From: Siderastrea siderea
Taxonomy: Eukaryota; Cnidaria; Anthozoa; Scleractinia; Rhizangiidae
DNA length: 64,000 nt
NCBI GenBank assembly: GCA_964030785.1
Contig: OZ034970.1
Span: 1,484,911-1,548,910 of the forward strand
Direction: 5' to 3'
This document shows positions 49,201-60,104 of this stretch, piece by piece. A program made the translations under genes and the position numbers. The notes under the pieces were generated by a model. It ran no database searches. It saw only the letters and a program-made list of their open reading frames with translations, and was not told where the DNA came from. Position 1 is the stretch's first letter, and every line of letters starts with the position of its first letter.

Positions 49201-50014
49201 AAAACGATCGCAAGCAAAAAACGCATTCGAAAAAGATTTCTTCAAACTTATGAATAACTCAGTATTTGGTAAAACAATGGAAAACATTAGAAAACGTGTT
49301 GATGTACGTCTTATCACAGATGGTAAAAAACTATTAAAAATGTCTTCTAAACCTACTTTTGTATGCAGTAAAATATTCAATGAAAATCTGGTAGCAGTTC
49401 ACAAGATCAAAGAAGTACTAACTCTTAATCGGCCGGCTTATGTGGGTATGTGTATTCTTGATCTAAGCAAAACATTGATGTATGATTTTCATTATAATTA
49501 CATAAAACAGAAGTATGGAGACAAAGCCAAGCTGCTATTCACTGATACAGACTCATTAACTTATGAAATTCAGACTGAAGATATTTACCAAGACTTTTGG
49601 AATGATAAAGATAAATTTGACAACAGTGACTATCCAGAAAGTTCCCAGTATTTCAGCAAAGCAAACAAAAAAGTAATTGGAAAATTTAAAGATGAAGCAG
49701 CTGGAATTCCAATAACAGAATTCGTCGGTTTGCGATCAAAAATGTATAGCTACATAAAAGACAACCAGAAAGTGGGAAAAACAGCCAAGGGAATCAAGAA
49801 GAACATAATAAAGAACAACATCAAACATGAAGATTATAAAGAAGTACTATTTAATAACAAACAAATACATCATACCATGAAAACTATTCGAAGCAGCAAA
49901 CATCAACTTGGAAGTTATGAAATAAACAAAGTGTCACTCAGCTGTTTCGACGATAAACGATATATAGCAAACGATGGAATCAACAGTTTCTCTTACGGAC
50001 ATTATGCAATCTGA
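46268..50014 (+). CDS. polB: Protein-primed family B DNA polymerase (full length)
   Basis: 1248 codons, no stops. A Pro-rich N-terminus (KRPVPAPRKSVKEMVKRYEE, PVPTPRTV) and a region that may hold terminal-protein function; zinc motif FCMHCLQCFSSDRVLINH (~residue 370); exonuclease I YADFEAITE (~424); a second zinc/HNH-like block CHICDKKY...RDHCHITGVFRGSAH (~525); ExoII FHNLRGYDSHF (~571); ExoIII YLKSDILLLADVF (~731); polymerase A MYLDANNLYG (~827), B KLMNNSVFGKTMEN (~993), C FTDTDSLTYE (~1090). All catalytic acids present. Replicates the linear element from its inverted repeats. The gene ends 37 bp before the right TIR. Confidence 0.95.
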   Translation: MKSEIKSNDKYMDKASLKKLSKSQLIKLLMKQDNNTPILQKRPVPAPRKSVKEMVKRYEENIILPPMQFRDNYKPIPKQRTVKRKPVPTPRTVIKQIDKALNGFVKSYEIDLRNDKDPLIQMQNTRKGVERQLSILLNEMKGLKYVETLKVTFEKISSDVIIEKSAYFNSASQTIINQVGISESLKISSENIINKIAQWISEGSGWTVKEINDHYLNIAKYEPMKGSSYIQLPEELRNSAKGLINMKNKDNECFRWCHIRHINPQEKYPQRIKKVDKQYIEKLNYSGIEFPVCVKHYNKIEKQNSININVFGYENKQPYPIYISKEKNEDHMELLLITENENNHYVLIKDFNKFMYNQTKHEHRKHFCMHCLQCFSSDRVLINHKDICIQVNGTQAIKMPTKDNNILKFNNFHKQQPVPFVIYADFEAITEKIHGCQQEGKKSYTEAYQKHTDCGYGYKVVCCYDDKYTKPIQLYRGENAVYKFMENMLEEVKWCKKVMKKHFNKPLKMSNEDEQEFKKSTRCHICDKKYNEEDVRVRDHCHITGVFRGSAHQDCNLKLKMKPEEIKIPVIFHNLRGYDSHFIMQKLGQIVKKHTYKNNKGEDKQMNINAIPNNMEKYMAFMLGNHLTFIDSFQFMSSSLDKLVSNLPAEALKYTSERFKKEKLSLMTRKGVYPYDYMDSFDKFNKTELPNKEEFYSILIDEHISNEDYTHAQNVWNTFKLQTMGEYHNLYLKSDILLLADVFENFRRTCIQYYKLDPCHYFTSPGLSWDAMLKMTNIKLELMTDINMFQFIEAGMRGGISYISHRYSKANNKYMKEYDEKAPSKYIMYLDANNLYGWAMSQYLPTGNFRWMTEKQISKLNVARYNENSEKGLILEVDLEYPKELHYLHNDYPLAAERVCVNKNMLSDYCKKIATKYNISTGLVHKLIPTLSNKEKYVLHYRNLQMYIDLGLKLKKIHRVLEFDQSPWLKQYIDFNTQKRSQAKNAFEKDFFKLMNNSVFGKTMENIRKRVDVRLITDGKKLLKMSSKPTFVCSKIFNENLVAVHKIKEVLTLNRPAYVGMCILDLSKTLMYDFHYNYIKQKYGDKAKLLFTDTDSLTYEIQTEDIYQDFWNDKDKFDNSDYPESSQYFSKANKKVIGKFKDEAAGIPITEFVGLRSKMYSYIKDNQKVGKTAKGIKKNIIKNNIKHEDYKEVLFNNKQIHHTMKTIRSSKHQLGSYEINKVSLSCFDDKRYIANDGINSFSYGHYAI

Positions 50015-50050
50015 AGATGTGACGTCACGCCACAGCTGTGGCGGTCTCCA

Positions 50051-50998
50051 TACAAGTTCCGCAAGCACAGTCTATTTTTCTGTTCACTACAAACTTTACT
50101 GACAAACTTTACTGACAAACTTTACTGACAAACTTTACTGACAAACTTTACTTCAAATACAAGTTCATCTGATATTACATGACAATCTGATGACTCATCG
50201 GGAAAGTCCCATTTCATCATAAACTTCCTGTTTTCACCAGACATGTCCAGACTTGTTTCTGAGAAAAACTTCCTGCTTTTCCGAGAAAGACTTCCTGTGG
50301 TGTGGAATCACGTGATTGAATAATGCTTTGGATACATAAAATGGAACCAGCATCGCAAAAAGAAACTTCCCCTCTTGATCGCTTCGCGATCAATTCACTG
50401 CCTCACAAAAGCTCCGCTTTTGTTCCCCAATGCAAAAATATGGATCTAGCATATGAAACCAGCATCGTAAAAAATGAAAGAAACCAGCCAAAAGGTATCA
50501 AATCATGACGCCACAGGCAGAAAGAAAAGATCTGGGAACATCAGCAGATAGCGGAACCCATCGCTATTATATTTCTTCGAAATATAATATCTCTTCCCGC
50601 CAAGGTTCCGCTGCAATAACGACCCCCCCATCCCCGTGCGTCGTCTTTGAATGTCTTGCTTCGCAAGCCATCCAAATACTTAGCATGCCGGGGGGTCTAT
50701 TGCCGCGATGGAGCCAGATCTGGAAACATATAGTTATCCATAAAATAAAAACATATAGATTTCCCAAAAATGGATCTTGTATATAGTAAACCATCACATA
50801 AAAAAGCGACCATCGCTCTTATCTCTACGAGTTAAAGCTCTGGCCGCACGTATCCTCACCAAAAGTTGGTGACCGAATGATATATAGTGGAAAATGAATC
50901 TCATATAATGGTAGCCATTATAGTAGTTATAGAGTTGGCGTTGTTCAAGATCAGTTTTGCTTCAAAACTGGTCTCGAACCGCCAACTCTATAACTACT
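50051..50998. repeat. Element B right terminal inverted repeat
   Basis: 948 bp, reverse complement of 33733-34667 with a handful of substitutions and one extra 13-bp unit (ACTGACAAACTTT, four or more copies at about 50095-50155). Ends ...AACTACT followed by ACTGTT. It carries the mirrored triloop hairpins. Confidence 0.95.
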
Positions 50999-51880
50999 AC
51001 TGTTGTAGGTTAAGATTGGTAAGATTTTTGAGTCGAAAATTTTGCATGCTATTGAAGGTTTAAGTTTATTGAAATCTGTGTGCCGTCTTAGACTAAAGAA
51101 AGCATGAAGAGCTTTTTGTCGTAGATGTTCAAGTGAGAGTGTAAAATTTCCTGAAGAAGAGATGCGAGTCCCTAAATAGGTATAGTCTTGAACAATGTCT
51201 ATTTTTTCACTGCCCACATGAAAAGCATAATCAGATCGTTTTTCACGTCGTTGAAAAATCATTATTTTTGTTTTCTTAGGGTTTATGCTTAGCATCCAGG
51301 AGTTGCAATATGAAGATAACTTGTTAAGACAATTTTGTAATCCTAGTTTTGATCGTGATAAAATAATTAAGTCGTCTGCATAAAAAAGGGAGTTGAGTTT
51401 GGTGCCATTTGGCAGTATAAACGGATCAGATAGAACATTGTTAAAAGAAAAAGCTAAATCGTTAACGTATAGGTTAAAGAGCAAAGGACTTAAAATACAG
51501 CCTTGGCGTACACCTCTTGCATACCGAAAAGGACGCGTTCTGTTATTTCCAATTTTTATAGAGGAGGTAGAGTTCGAGTATAAACTTCTAATTAAATTAT
51601 AGAAATTTCCTCGGACATTTATTTGTAACAGTTTGTATAAAAGTCCATCGTGCCATACCGAATCAAATGCTTTTCTAAAGTCGACAAAACATGCATATAC
51701 TTTCGTTTGATGACAATTGACATACTTATCTATTATTGTTCTTAGTGTAAAAACGTGATCCGCTGTTCGATTATTTGCTAAAAACCCAATTTGAGATTTA
51801 TGAAGTATTTCAAGGGACTGGACGTGTTCAAGAATTCTTTGGTTGAGAATTGAGCAAAATAATTTTCCGAGACAGCTAGG
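50999..51880 (-). mobile_element. LINE reverse-transcriptase region (interrupted by element B)
   Basis: Minus-strand open frame with the RT core of a non-LTR retrotransposon: QIGFLANNRTADHVFTLRTI, VYACFVDFRKAFDSVWHDGL, GVRQGCILSPLLFNLYVNDL, and the catalytic SLFYADDLIIL. It ends in frame at the element B target duplication and continues at 33726 leftward. The first 6 bases (50999-51004) are the second ACTGTT. The N-terminal end near 51880 abuts an inverted piece of the same LINE. Confidence 0.9.
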
Positions 51881-52634
51881 TGCCGTAAAAACCGGAAAAT
51901 GTGGTCGCAACTCGGGTGGCTTAGCATTACTCTATAGGTCGAAGCTTAATGATTGGATTTCAATACAAAAAGAATCACCAAATTTCTTATGGTTTAAAAT
52001 TGCAAGAGAATATACGAACACCGCAAAAGATATCTATGTGTGTGGTGTCTATATCCCACCACACAACTCAAATTATTTTTGTTCTGATATGTTCGATGAG
52101 TTTGAAAATGATATTGAAAAATTCTCCTCTCTTGGATCAGTATTAATTTTAGGAGATTTCAATTCTAGAACTGGCAAATATTCTGACATTGTGTGTCAGG
52201 AGGGAAACACGATAATAACAAATGATCAATCTAACTCCTCGTTATGTGCCCCTCAACGGAACAGTTTCGACAACGAATTAAATAACCACGGCAAACGACT
52301 TTTAGAAATATGTAGGAGTGCAGATCTACGAATCTTGAATGGAAGAATTAGTGGCGATTCACTGGGAAGACCCACATTTCACGGCAACTCAGGAATAAGT
52401 GTTATCGATTACGCTATATGTGATCAGGATTTGTATCGACATATATCAAATTTCATTGTTAAAGAACCGTCCAGTTTATCAGATCACAGTCCAATTATGA
52501 CATGGCTTAATATCAATACGGTTAATACTCACTCAGCTGCAACAAATATAAACGATACGTTAACACGTTTGCCGAAACAATTTATTTATTATTTATTACA
52601 CAGACAATCAAAGTTAAGAGTGAAAACAATTTAA
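51881..52634 (+). mobile_element. LINE endonuclease (EEP) fragment, inverted 5' segment
   Basis: Plus-strand open frame with the apurinic-type endonuclease of non-LTR elements: SGGLALLYRSKLNDWISI, VLILGDFNSRTGKYSD, HGKRLLEICRSADLRILNG, RPTFHGNSGISVIDYAICD and LSDHSPIMTWL. It lies head-to-head against the RT part on the minus strand. This is the 5'-inversion pattern produced by twin priming during LINE insertion. The N-terminal part of the endonuclease is missing. Confidence 0.85.
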
Positions 52635-54866
52635 TACTAAAGAAAGACCTTTTACCTACAATCGAAGAGGTTTATCAGTCCTGCCAGCTGCAAACTTTCA
52701 AAGCTTACAAATACGACAGATACGATGTCTTGCAAAAATAAACAGGATCGCTGTTCTCGTTGTTTTTGTCATTCTGTCCGGCCGCTGTACCCGTTTTTGC
52801 ACCACGCAATTCAAGAATCCAATCCACCATTCACTTTTCAGCTACAGTGAGATTGTTTGCTCCAGTTTAACAAAATAAGCATAAATTCTGTCTTCTGTTC
52901 CATCAAACTCGCACATGGCTCCGCAGAGTGAATGGATTTTTAATACAAAGCCACTTACTTTAACTTCTACGACTGCACTGGAAAGACTGCCAACTTTCAT
53001 TCGCTTTAGACAATGTTGAGAACAATTTTCAAGCCATCAGTGTCCATGAACCGTACTGAATTTAGAGCTGGAAATAAGAGGAATTATTCCAAGGTTGTGC
53101 TCCTTCGACCGTCGTTTATCCTGAAGCGGGTATTCATTCAGCCTTGTCAAGAACCGCTGCAACATATTACAGGGTTTTGGCGCCTTTTTCTTTTCGTTTT
53201 AATCATGCGACCGACACTTGTTCCCTTTTTTACGTCTTGTCTTATAATAAGCGGCTTTGTATTTCGATTCTTTGTTAGCTTGCATCGCCCATTTTCTGAT
53301 TTTTTTCCCACTGTCCGTCTCTGGCGTGATCGAAAACGTCCAGCAAAAACATGGCAAGACATTTTCGTTTCCTGTTTTGAAACTTCTTACTCGTAGACTT
53401 CCGGTACATTTTAGTAGCCAATCAGATTTCGATTCGTCAGCATTTTGACATTGATTATCCCAGAGGTCTTTCATCCTTGGTGCTGACCAAAACGAACGCA
53501 ACCTCTGGAAACGAGATTGGATTATGGCGCGCACGAGCGCGCGCGCGGTCGGAACTTGGTAGGTTTTCTATGAAAGCTCAGCTGTTCAGAGAAATAAATG
53601 GTCGTTTTCTCCCAGACGAACTCGGTGACCCCTTCAAATTTGAAGAACTTTTCATTATTCAATTTTGAAATATTCTGATTGATTCACTATTACAGTCAGA
53701 TTTTAGGCGTTTCACGGGAACCGTGCAGACGCTCGATTTACCTATTATTTCATTGGTTTCATTTTAACGGCAATTTTTAGACATTTTACTGTAAAATGGT
53801 TCTTCTATCATAAAAATAATGCATATATTTCATTGCTAGGTATAACTTTGCTAAAGTAATGGGTGTCTCTGGGACAAGAAATCAGACACGGGTGACCCCC
53901 TACAAAGTGTAATTAATAACTGTGCAAAGTTTCAACAAATTCGCATTACAACTTCTTTTTCGATGGAATCACCTTAAACATCGCACATTTTGTAACGCAG
54001 GAGTTTAGTCATATCCTGCACGTAAGTTTCTGTGGATGTTTTTGCTATTCACACCCTTACTGGGACGTAATTTGTACTGTTACGCACAGGCATAAAACTA
54101 GTTCCCTTTCATTATCTTGTTAAACTCCCTAATGAAGTCTGTGTGGTCACACGAAACCGATCGGTGAATAAAACAAGTTGATAAGATACGTTGCTGTGTG
54201 CTGCTCACTAGTTGCTCTTTTAAAATTAAAAAAAAAATTTGTTGCGCCTTTGTTTCACGCACCGCAGGACCAGGATATGATTCTGTCACGTCATTGCATT
54301 CATAGTTTAAAATCGATACCCGATATCGACCGATATCTTAGCATGACTCAGGGGTGTTCCTGCGAGTGAAACAAGCGTGATATCGCTTATTGCGCCTCCT
54401 CCTGCAGCTCAAGGTTTTCACACAATAGTCGCTTTCCAGAAGAAAAGTGCTCCTGGAACAACCATAACAGGCTGGATTCCAAACAAGCTGGATTCTGGAT
54501 TCCAGTGGTTGGATTCCGGATTCCATAAGCTGAATTCCGGATTCCAAAGATGTGGATTCCATATTCCACAGGCTAAAATTGCCTGGATTCCGGATTCCGG
54601 ATTACCTTACATGGGGCGAGATCAAGCGAAAGAGGAGATAACCTTGCAATAGACTAGCATGCCTTGCTTTTGGGGGAGTACTAAATCTTCTATTTGCTTC
54701 ATGCAAGGAAACAAACAAACTGGGTAAGGCTCCGGCCAATATCGTCTGCTTATTGCCCAAAGGCAATTCTCAGTGTCCTTTAGGGCTCAATAGCTTTCAT
54801 ACACAGCTGACAACTTGAGCTGCAAATTCTGTCCTGGTTAGCACGGTGGTAAATATCTAAACGTCT
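52635..54866. other. Host sequence, no gene supported
   Basis: No exon or known domain that I can defend; short open frames at 53013-53396 and 54377-54652 are in repeat-like or low-complexity sequence. Includes an alternating GCGCGCGCGC tract near 53532 and the GGATTCC-type repeat at 54466-54620. Confidence 0.4.
54466..54620 (-). repeat. GGATTCC-type interspersed repeat (second copy)
   Basis: Several copies of GGATTCCGGATTCC or close variants, ending GGATTACCTTACATGGGG; the reverse-oriented relative is at 30061-30180. Confidence 0.75.
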
Positions 54867-55063
54867 TTACAAAGCAAGTCCTGCATTTGAATCTCCATGG
54901 ACGCTTTTCTCATTTTCGACCTCTTCGACCGTTTGGGGATGAACTGTAGACTTTCTACGATTAATGACAATTAACATCATTGGGATCAGAAATGCAACAA
55001 TTAATACTGCTCCTGTCATGTAGAATGAAAAAACGTAGTTTCCTGTCTTGTCCGCAATCATGC
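54867..55063 (-). CDS. MFS transporter terminal exon (right copy)
   Basis: 197-bp final exon on the minus strand after acceptor CCTTAG|GCATG. It encodes MIADKTGNYVFSFYMTGAVL and IVAFLIPMMLIVINRRKS (last TM helices) and an acidic tail, with stop at 54867. Its phase joins exactly to the exon at 55568-55937 (GPIA G|G). No equivalent is present next to the left copy. Confidence 0.8.
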
Positions 55064-55567
55064 CTAAGGAAAGAAGAAAAGCATCACACAAGAATACGTG
55101 AGGGTACTGAAACTATTCTGAAACAGTTTTCTAAACAAAAATCGAAAATCAAGGGAGGATACTCTTGATTACCATACTTTTGCTAGGGGAAGTTCCTAAT
55201 CATGATATCCTGGAAACCCTAACTTCTAGAGATAAGCTGCTTGGCCATGTTTGTTCTACGGGAAACGTGTTCAAGATCTTCGAGTCACAAGCATATTAAT
55301 TGGCAGGTCACGTGACCAGAACAGAAAAAAATGCATAGACAGGATACAGTTTTGGTTTTTCAAAACAGAGCTAATATTTAACAATCGTCAAGATGCAAAA
55401 TCGTGTCTTATTGAGTGCATGAAAATCGCGTTGTTATAGAAGTTATGACGTTATAAATTTGTTTATGTATTTTCTGCTCATTTTTTCGTGCAGAAGAGTA
55501 ATTGCATGCTCTGGTGTTGATCGCTATCTGCAATTGATTGAATAAACCCGTAATGACAATTACTCAC

Positions 55568-55937
55568 CAGCAATTGGTCCTCCAGCTGTTGCAGTCAAGG
55601 CATAAAGAACGTTATTAATACAGAATGATGCCGTTGTTCTCTTGCTGTCCACACAACTCAGCAAAATAAAACACTGCGTTGTTATAAATATTCCATCGCT
55701 CAGTCCATATGTAACACTGAAGGCGGCTAAGTGCAAGTACGTTGCGGCAAATGGAAGCACAAAGGCGGAAAGGCCAGCTAACAACATGGATGATTGATAA
55801 ATGAATACGGGATTCACTTTCTTATTGTGACACAACCTTCCTGATATCAGCCGTGCAACCGACGAAGCAAGGCCGATAAAAATAAACAGCAGAGAAGCTT
55901 TCTGAGCTGAGATTCCAAGATCCTCGGAGAACTTAAC
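55568..55937 (-). CDS. MFS transporter exon (right copy)
   Basis: 370-bp internal exon, intact splice sites (TATAG|GTTAAG and CTG|GTGAGT). Same protein segment as 20883-21252 with a few substitutions (for example ATYLHLAAF for GKYWHLVAF). It would join to the terminal exon at 54867-55063. Confidence 0.8.
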
Positions 55938-56724
55938 CTATAACAAAGATAGTCAGGGTGTCAAGGGTGGGTCTACTGGCAGCATAACCGTACATTGTCG
56001 CATTCGACCCTGCTTTACAAGGAGGAAATCGACGCTGAAAATTAATCATCCTAAGAAAAGATTTCCTCTTGCTTGTCAACAAAACCGACTCTTGAGAACA
56101 GCCCTACAACTGTGGTACAAGACAGGGAGGTTGTGGGGGGGGGGGGGGAGGGGCTATGGATCTTCCCTTGGGCTTTTGATGAGATTAGATAGATTGCCGG
56201 TGGTGTGCTTTACAAGATGATTTAAATATTATGGGTTACGACACTGGTAGGGACCTGTGCAGTCAATCGAAATGGGAGCCAAGATGGCCGCCATCTTGGA
56301 TTTTATCAAAAGGCGGCTGAAATAGACTTTTTTGTACACTAGAGATGTAAAATATGAAATAATTGATAATTACTACTTTTTTGGGTTTTTTTAATGCTGT
56401 TTTCCGCTGAAAATGGTTTTATCAAAAATTGTCTTCATATGACGTCATATCGCGTAACCATGGCAGCGGATCTTCCTTAATAAACGTTGCCAAAATTAGT
56501 CTTAGCGATAAGCGTTCAGCTGCTGAAACGCTAGTTACGAAAATCTTCTTGCAAAAAATTGCAGAAACGTTTTACGATGGGAGCATCCACCACCTCCTGC
56601 CCCGGCCTTCTTGTATGTCCGAGGGTCACCAAGATTGGTCATGGTTATTAATACATCTGCATAGAGCATGCTCAGTTTAAAGCTAAAAAGCGTGCTTAAA
56701 ATCATGACTTTCAGTAGTGCTTAC

Positions 56725-56726
<2 letters not shown>

Positions 56727-56792
<66 letters not shown>

Positions 56793-56829
56793 GTTGGTTG
56801 GTTGGTTGGTTGGTTGGTTGGTTGGTTGA
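56727..56829. repeat. (TTGA)n(TTGG)n microsatellite (right copy)
   Basis: Same array as at 22032-22147, here directly against the deletion breakpoint in the neighbouring exon. Confidence 0.95.
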
Positions 56830-56849
56830 TTCAAGATGTAGGTTAGTGA

Positions 56850-57256
56850 AGCCAGGCTCAGGTAGCATACGACACCGTAAAACGCTATCATCATTCTTAG
56901 AGCGCCTCTCCACTGAAACGAGTCCAAAAGAACTTGAAGAAACGGTCCTGTATAAAGAACACCCAAGCTTGCACCCAATGCTACGACACCTGTAGCTATG
57001 GACAATTTTTCTTTGAAGTATTGTCCAATAACAAGATAGCAGGAGTTGTAGATAAAACATGCTCCCAAACCAAGCACCAGGCTGTGGGTGAGGTACATCA
57101 GAGTGAGGCTTTTAACAAATGACGTCGACACCAGACCCGTCATGCATAGCAAGCCTCCCAAGAAAGTTGTGATACGACAGCCAAAGCGATCGCATAGGTA
57201 GCCAGCCAGCGGACTTGCGAACCATAGCATGCCCAAAGCTGCTGAGCCGACCAAAG
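56850..57256 (-). pseudogene. MFS transporter exon remnant (right copy), 3' part deleted
   Basis: Matches 22190-22773 from the acceptor (TTTCCAG|CTTTGG at 57257) through CYLSLA, where ~200 bp present in the left copy (22168-22366, including the end of the exon and the GTTAGT donor) are missing. The open frame runs on into microsatellite-encoded NQPTNQPTN. Without the donor this exon cannot be spliced normally, so the right copy is probably non-functional unless another donor is used. Confidence 0.8.
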
Positions 57257-58968
57257 CTGGAAACAGTACCGTAAATCATTATTTAATACATCAAATATTG
57301 TTAGTACATATAAGATGCTTGCAGGAAAATATTAAGCAAGCAAAACTATCGTACTCTACTTTTTCGATCCTGTCTATTATTGGTTCTATTTAACATTGAT
57401 CGCTCAACGTTATTGCAGCGATCGCAACGTTCGTAGCGATCGCAGCGATCATATGGAAACCAGCCTTTAAAATCCAGTTGCTGTTGTTGTTGTTGTTGTT
57501 GTTGAACCCGATCTCTTAACGAAGAATCGCAAAAATTAAATCCCTTTATCAGAAATGATCGCCATTTCTTAATCGCAGAAATTTGATATTTCAAACTCTA
57601 AGGATCGCCAACTCCCAGTGTAACGTTATCGCAATAATACTTCCTGAGCATACAGTTAGCCTTATTTTTGGTAATTCACTTGCCAGAAAGGTAATTATTT
57701 CATTCCTTGTACAGCTTATTATCCATAGCTTATTGGTGTTTTAAAAAGGTTATGCTTGTATTCTATGACTACTTGTTGATACTGATTAAGTTGATGTACT
57801 GATAGGATTTTGAAGTTATTATTTCATCTTATTTAGACCACTATTTAAAAGCCTTAACACTTTTTTCAGTCTTGTGGGAATTTGCCTGGGCAAAATTTCC
57901 GTATTTGTGTTGTAATGTAGGCAGGAGTTAATACAATGCAATACAATGCAAACAAACGAAAAAAGTTCAAGTTCTGGCTAAACTATCCTACATCGTAAAA
58001 AGTTCACTTTTAGCTAGTCATCTAAGTTCCTTGATTCCTTTTTGTTTCTTTGCCTAAACCATTATACGTTCTTGTAGCCTCCCACGCAGTCGTTTTTAGG
58101 GGAGTCCGGTATTACCCTCCTCCCCACAACGATCTTTGGTCTGTAGACGTTTGGAAAAAAGAGGGAATTAAGTTTTTATAATACCTTGTTCTATAACTAT
58201 GGACTACGGATCCCAAAGTCATTTTTTCCGCTAGGCAACTGGGGGCAAAACGTGCAAACATTTGTGAATCATTACCACATCCCCGTGGTCGAAATATATG
58301 TGCTCTTAGGACAACGGATTTCTGGCATTGTTTTTACATGCGTGACTGCGAACGTATATCGTATTATGTAATAAGCTCAATTATGCACGTATTTTGACTG
58401 GTTCTCAGTTATGATCTATTAGAACATCAGTGACACACTCAACTATCGTCTCGTGTGCCACTTTTTGTTCTTACCACATTTTGACGTCATCTGTGATCTA
58501 TTACTGAACAGACGCACGGCAACACGGAATCTATTTCTTAAACAGACATCGCATAAGAATTTGCATTCTATCTATAGAAACTCCTTCAGCCCTGCATTAT
58601 CATGCAAAAATGTTCTTTGTTGCAAGCTATTTTCAGGCTGCTTTATCAATAGCATTCAAGTTGCGCCATTTCTTTATGAGGTCCCGGACAAACCGATCCA
58701 ACATTTCCATTCAATTGATTCAACAACTTTTAACACTGTTGAATTCAACATGTTGCGTGTGTTTGGCCACCCTGGTGAATGACGTTGAAAGGTACTGAAC
58801 CAAATTCGGTGGCCATCAAACCTTAACTAACACCATTAAAAATTTCTTTTGTTCAACAATGTTGAATTCGTAACCTATAGGCAGCAACGTTAAAGACATG
58901 CACGTTCAGGAAACGTGTGCACCAAGTGCTAAGTGCTAGAACGTGCATCATGGTTGCAAAGAAAGCGT
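57257..58968. other. Host intron/intergenic sequence
   Basis: Non-coding part of the right duplication. Contains a (GTT)n tract at 57480-57503. No further transporter exons recognised. Confidence 0.5.
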
Positions 58969-59102
58969 TGATTCATTTGCATCATACGCGTATAGCTGTC
59001 GCTTAAGTGCGTAGGAATTTTCTTTTGTTTTTTAGCCAAAAACCAATAGAAAATTCTCACGTGCCACAGCGACAGCTATACGTGTATGCTGCAAATGAAT
59101 CC
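58969..59102. repeat. 134-bp inverted-repeat element
   Basis: Arms 58969-59022 and 59049-59102 are imperfect reverse complements (GATTCATTTGCA..ATAC.CGTATAGCTGTCGC), separated by 26 bp. Lies in the segment found only in the right duplication copy. MITE/foldback-like. Confidence 0.7.
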
Positions 59103-60104
59103 AGCCAAAAAATATATATAGTATGTCCCAGAAAATAATGCCCTAGGGACAAGGCGAAACATCGAACGCAACATGTGTAGAACTTAATTCAAATTAGCAA
59201 TGGCTTTTGCTCATTTGCATTAGGTTCGTCGCATATAAAGTTCGACGTTTGGCCTTGGCCTTAAGGTGATGATAGACGGGACGATTCCCAACGACGATTT
59301 TTAGTGCAACAATGTTGTGCTAAAAGTTGAAGGTGATGTTACACGGGAAGATTTGCAACTAGCCCGTGTTATGGCTCGCGCTTTGAGCTCGCGAATAATT
59401 CTCCCCCTTTCCCTCTCCTTTTCGCGCCTGCCACGCAGGCTAATTTGCAACAACGATTTTTAGCGCAACACAGCGTCGATTTTTAATGTATGGTAAAAGT
59501 CGGGACGATATTTAGCCCAACGGGGGCAACGAATGGGGTTCTGGGATGATGAAAAAATTACGACAGGCACGTTACACGAAATAACTTGAGTAAAATTCGT
59601 GTTTTTTAGCTGATTGGTTCACGAACATGCAACGCAAAAAATTGCGCAGAAAATCGTCCTCGAACCCATGTTACGTACATAAGTCGTCGTTGCGAATCGT
59701 CCCCTGTAACAAAACATCCCAACCCACTCATGTTTTAATCACACTGCGTCTGCTAAAAACCTCTTTTTAAACTCTTTTTGAATGGTCTTTCAGAAGGAGG
59801 CTAAAACGAGCTAAAATAGTTTTAACAAACTGCGAAAAAGGGACTTCAGGTTTGTTGCTTGATTAAGAGTGGTACCGTCACATTTTAAAGAGGAAGAAAT
59901 TGTTCTTCTGCATGTCCAGTGATAGCTATGTCCAGCAACCCAATGATCGCGAACAAGTTTTGGTGTTTAAAAGATAGAAGATCAAAACAAAATTAGTTGT
60001 TTTAGTTGTACCATTTCCGGCATAACTTTTATTTTATAATAGCAGTAGTAAAGGGGGCCCAGATGGTAGATTTCCTGGCTTCTGATTGGTCGGTGACGTC
60101 ATGA

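Larger units (their letters stand above)
33733..50998. mobile_element. Element B: near-intact 17.3-kb Polinton/Maverick
   Basis: Complete element with ~935/948-bp terminal inverted repeats, 5'-AG...CT-3' ends, 6-bp target duplication and the full Polinton gene set including a 1248-codon uninterrupted PolB and intact integrase. Visible damage is limited to an A10-run frameshift in the MCP, one in the zinc-ribbon/PLA2 gene and perhaps an A13-run fusion. The two inverted repeats differ by only a few bases and one 13-bp repeat unit, so insertion is recent. It sits inside a LINE ORF. Confidence 0.97.
55186..59900 (-). repeat. Segmental duplication, right copy
   Basis: Counterpart of 20503-26030. 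Compared with the left copy it lacks ~1.5 kb (23904-25375), has ~0.9 kb extra near 58846-59780, and has lost ~200 bp from one coding exon. Typical identity in aligned blocks is high (about 90-95 percent by eye). Confidence 0.85.

Noticed and set aside
53013..53396. 127-codon ORF and overlapping reverse ORFs near 53.2 kb
   Set aside because: Hydrophobic frame without known motif, several mutually overlapping frames on both strands; not defensible as a gene.
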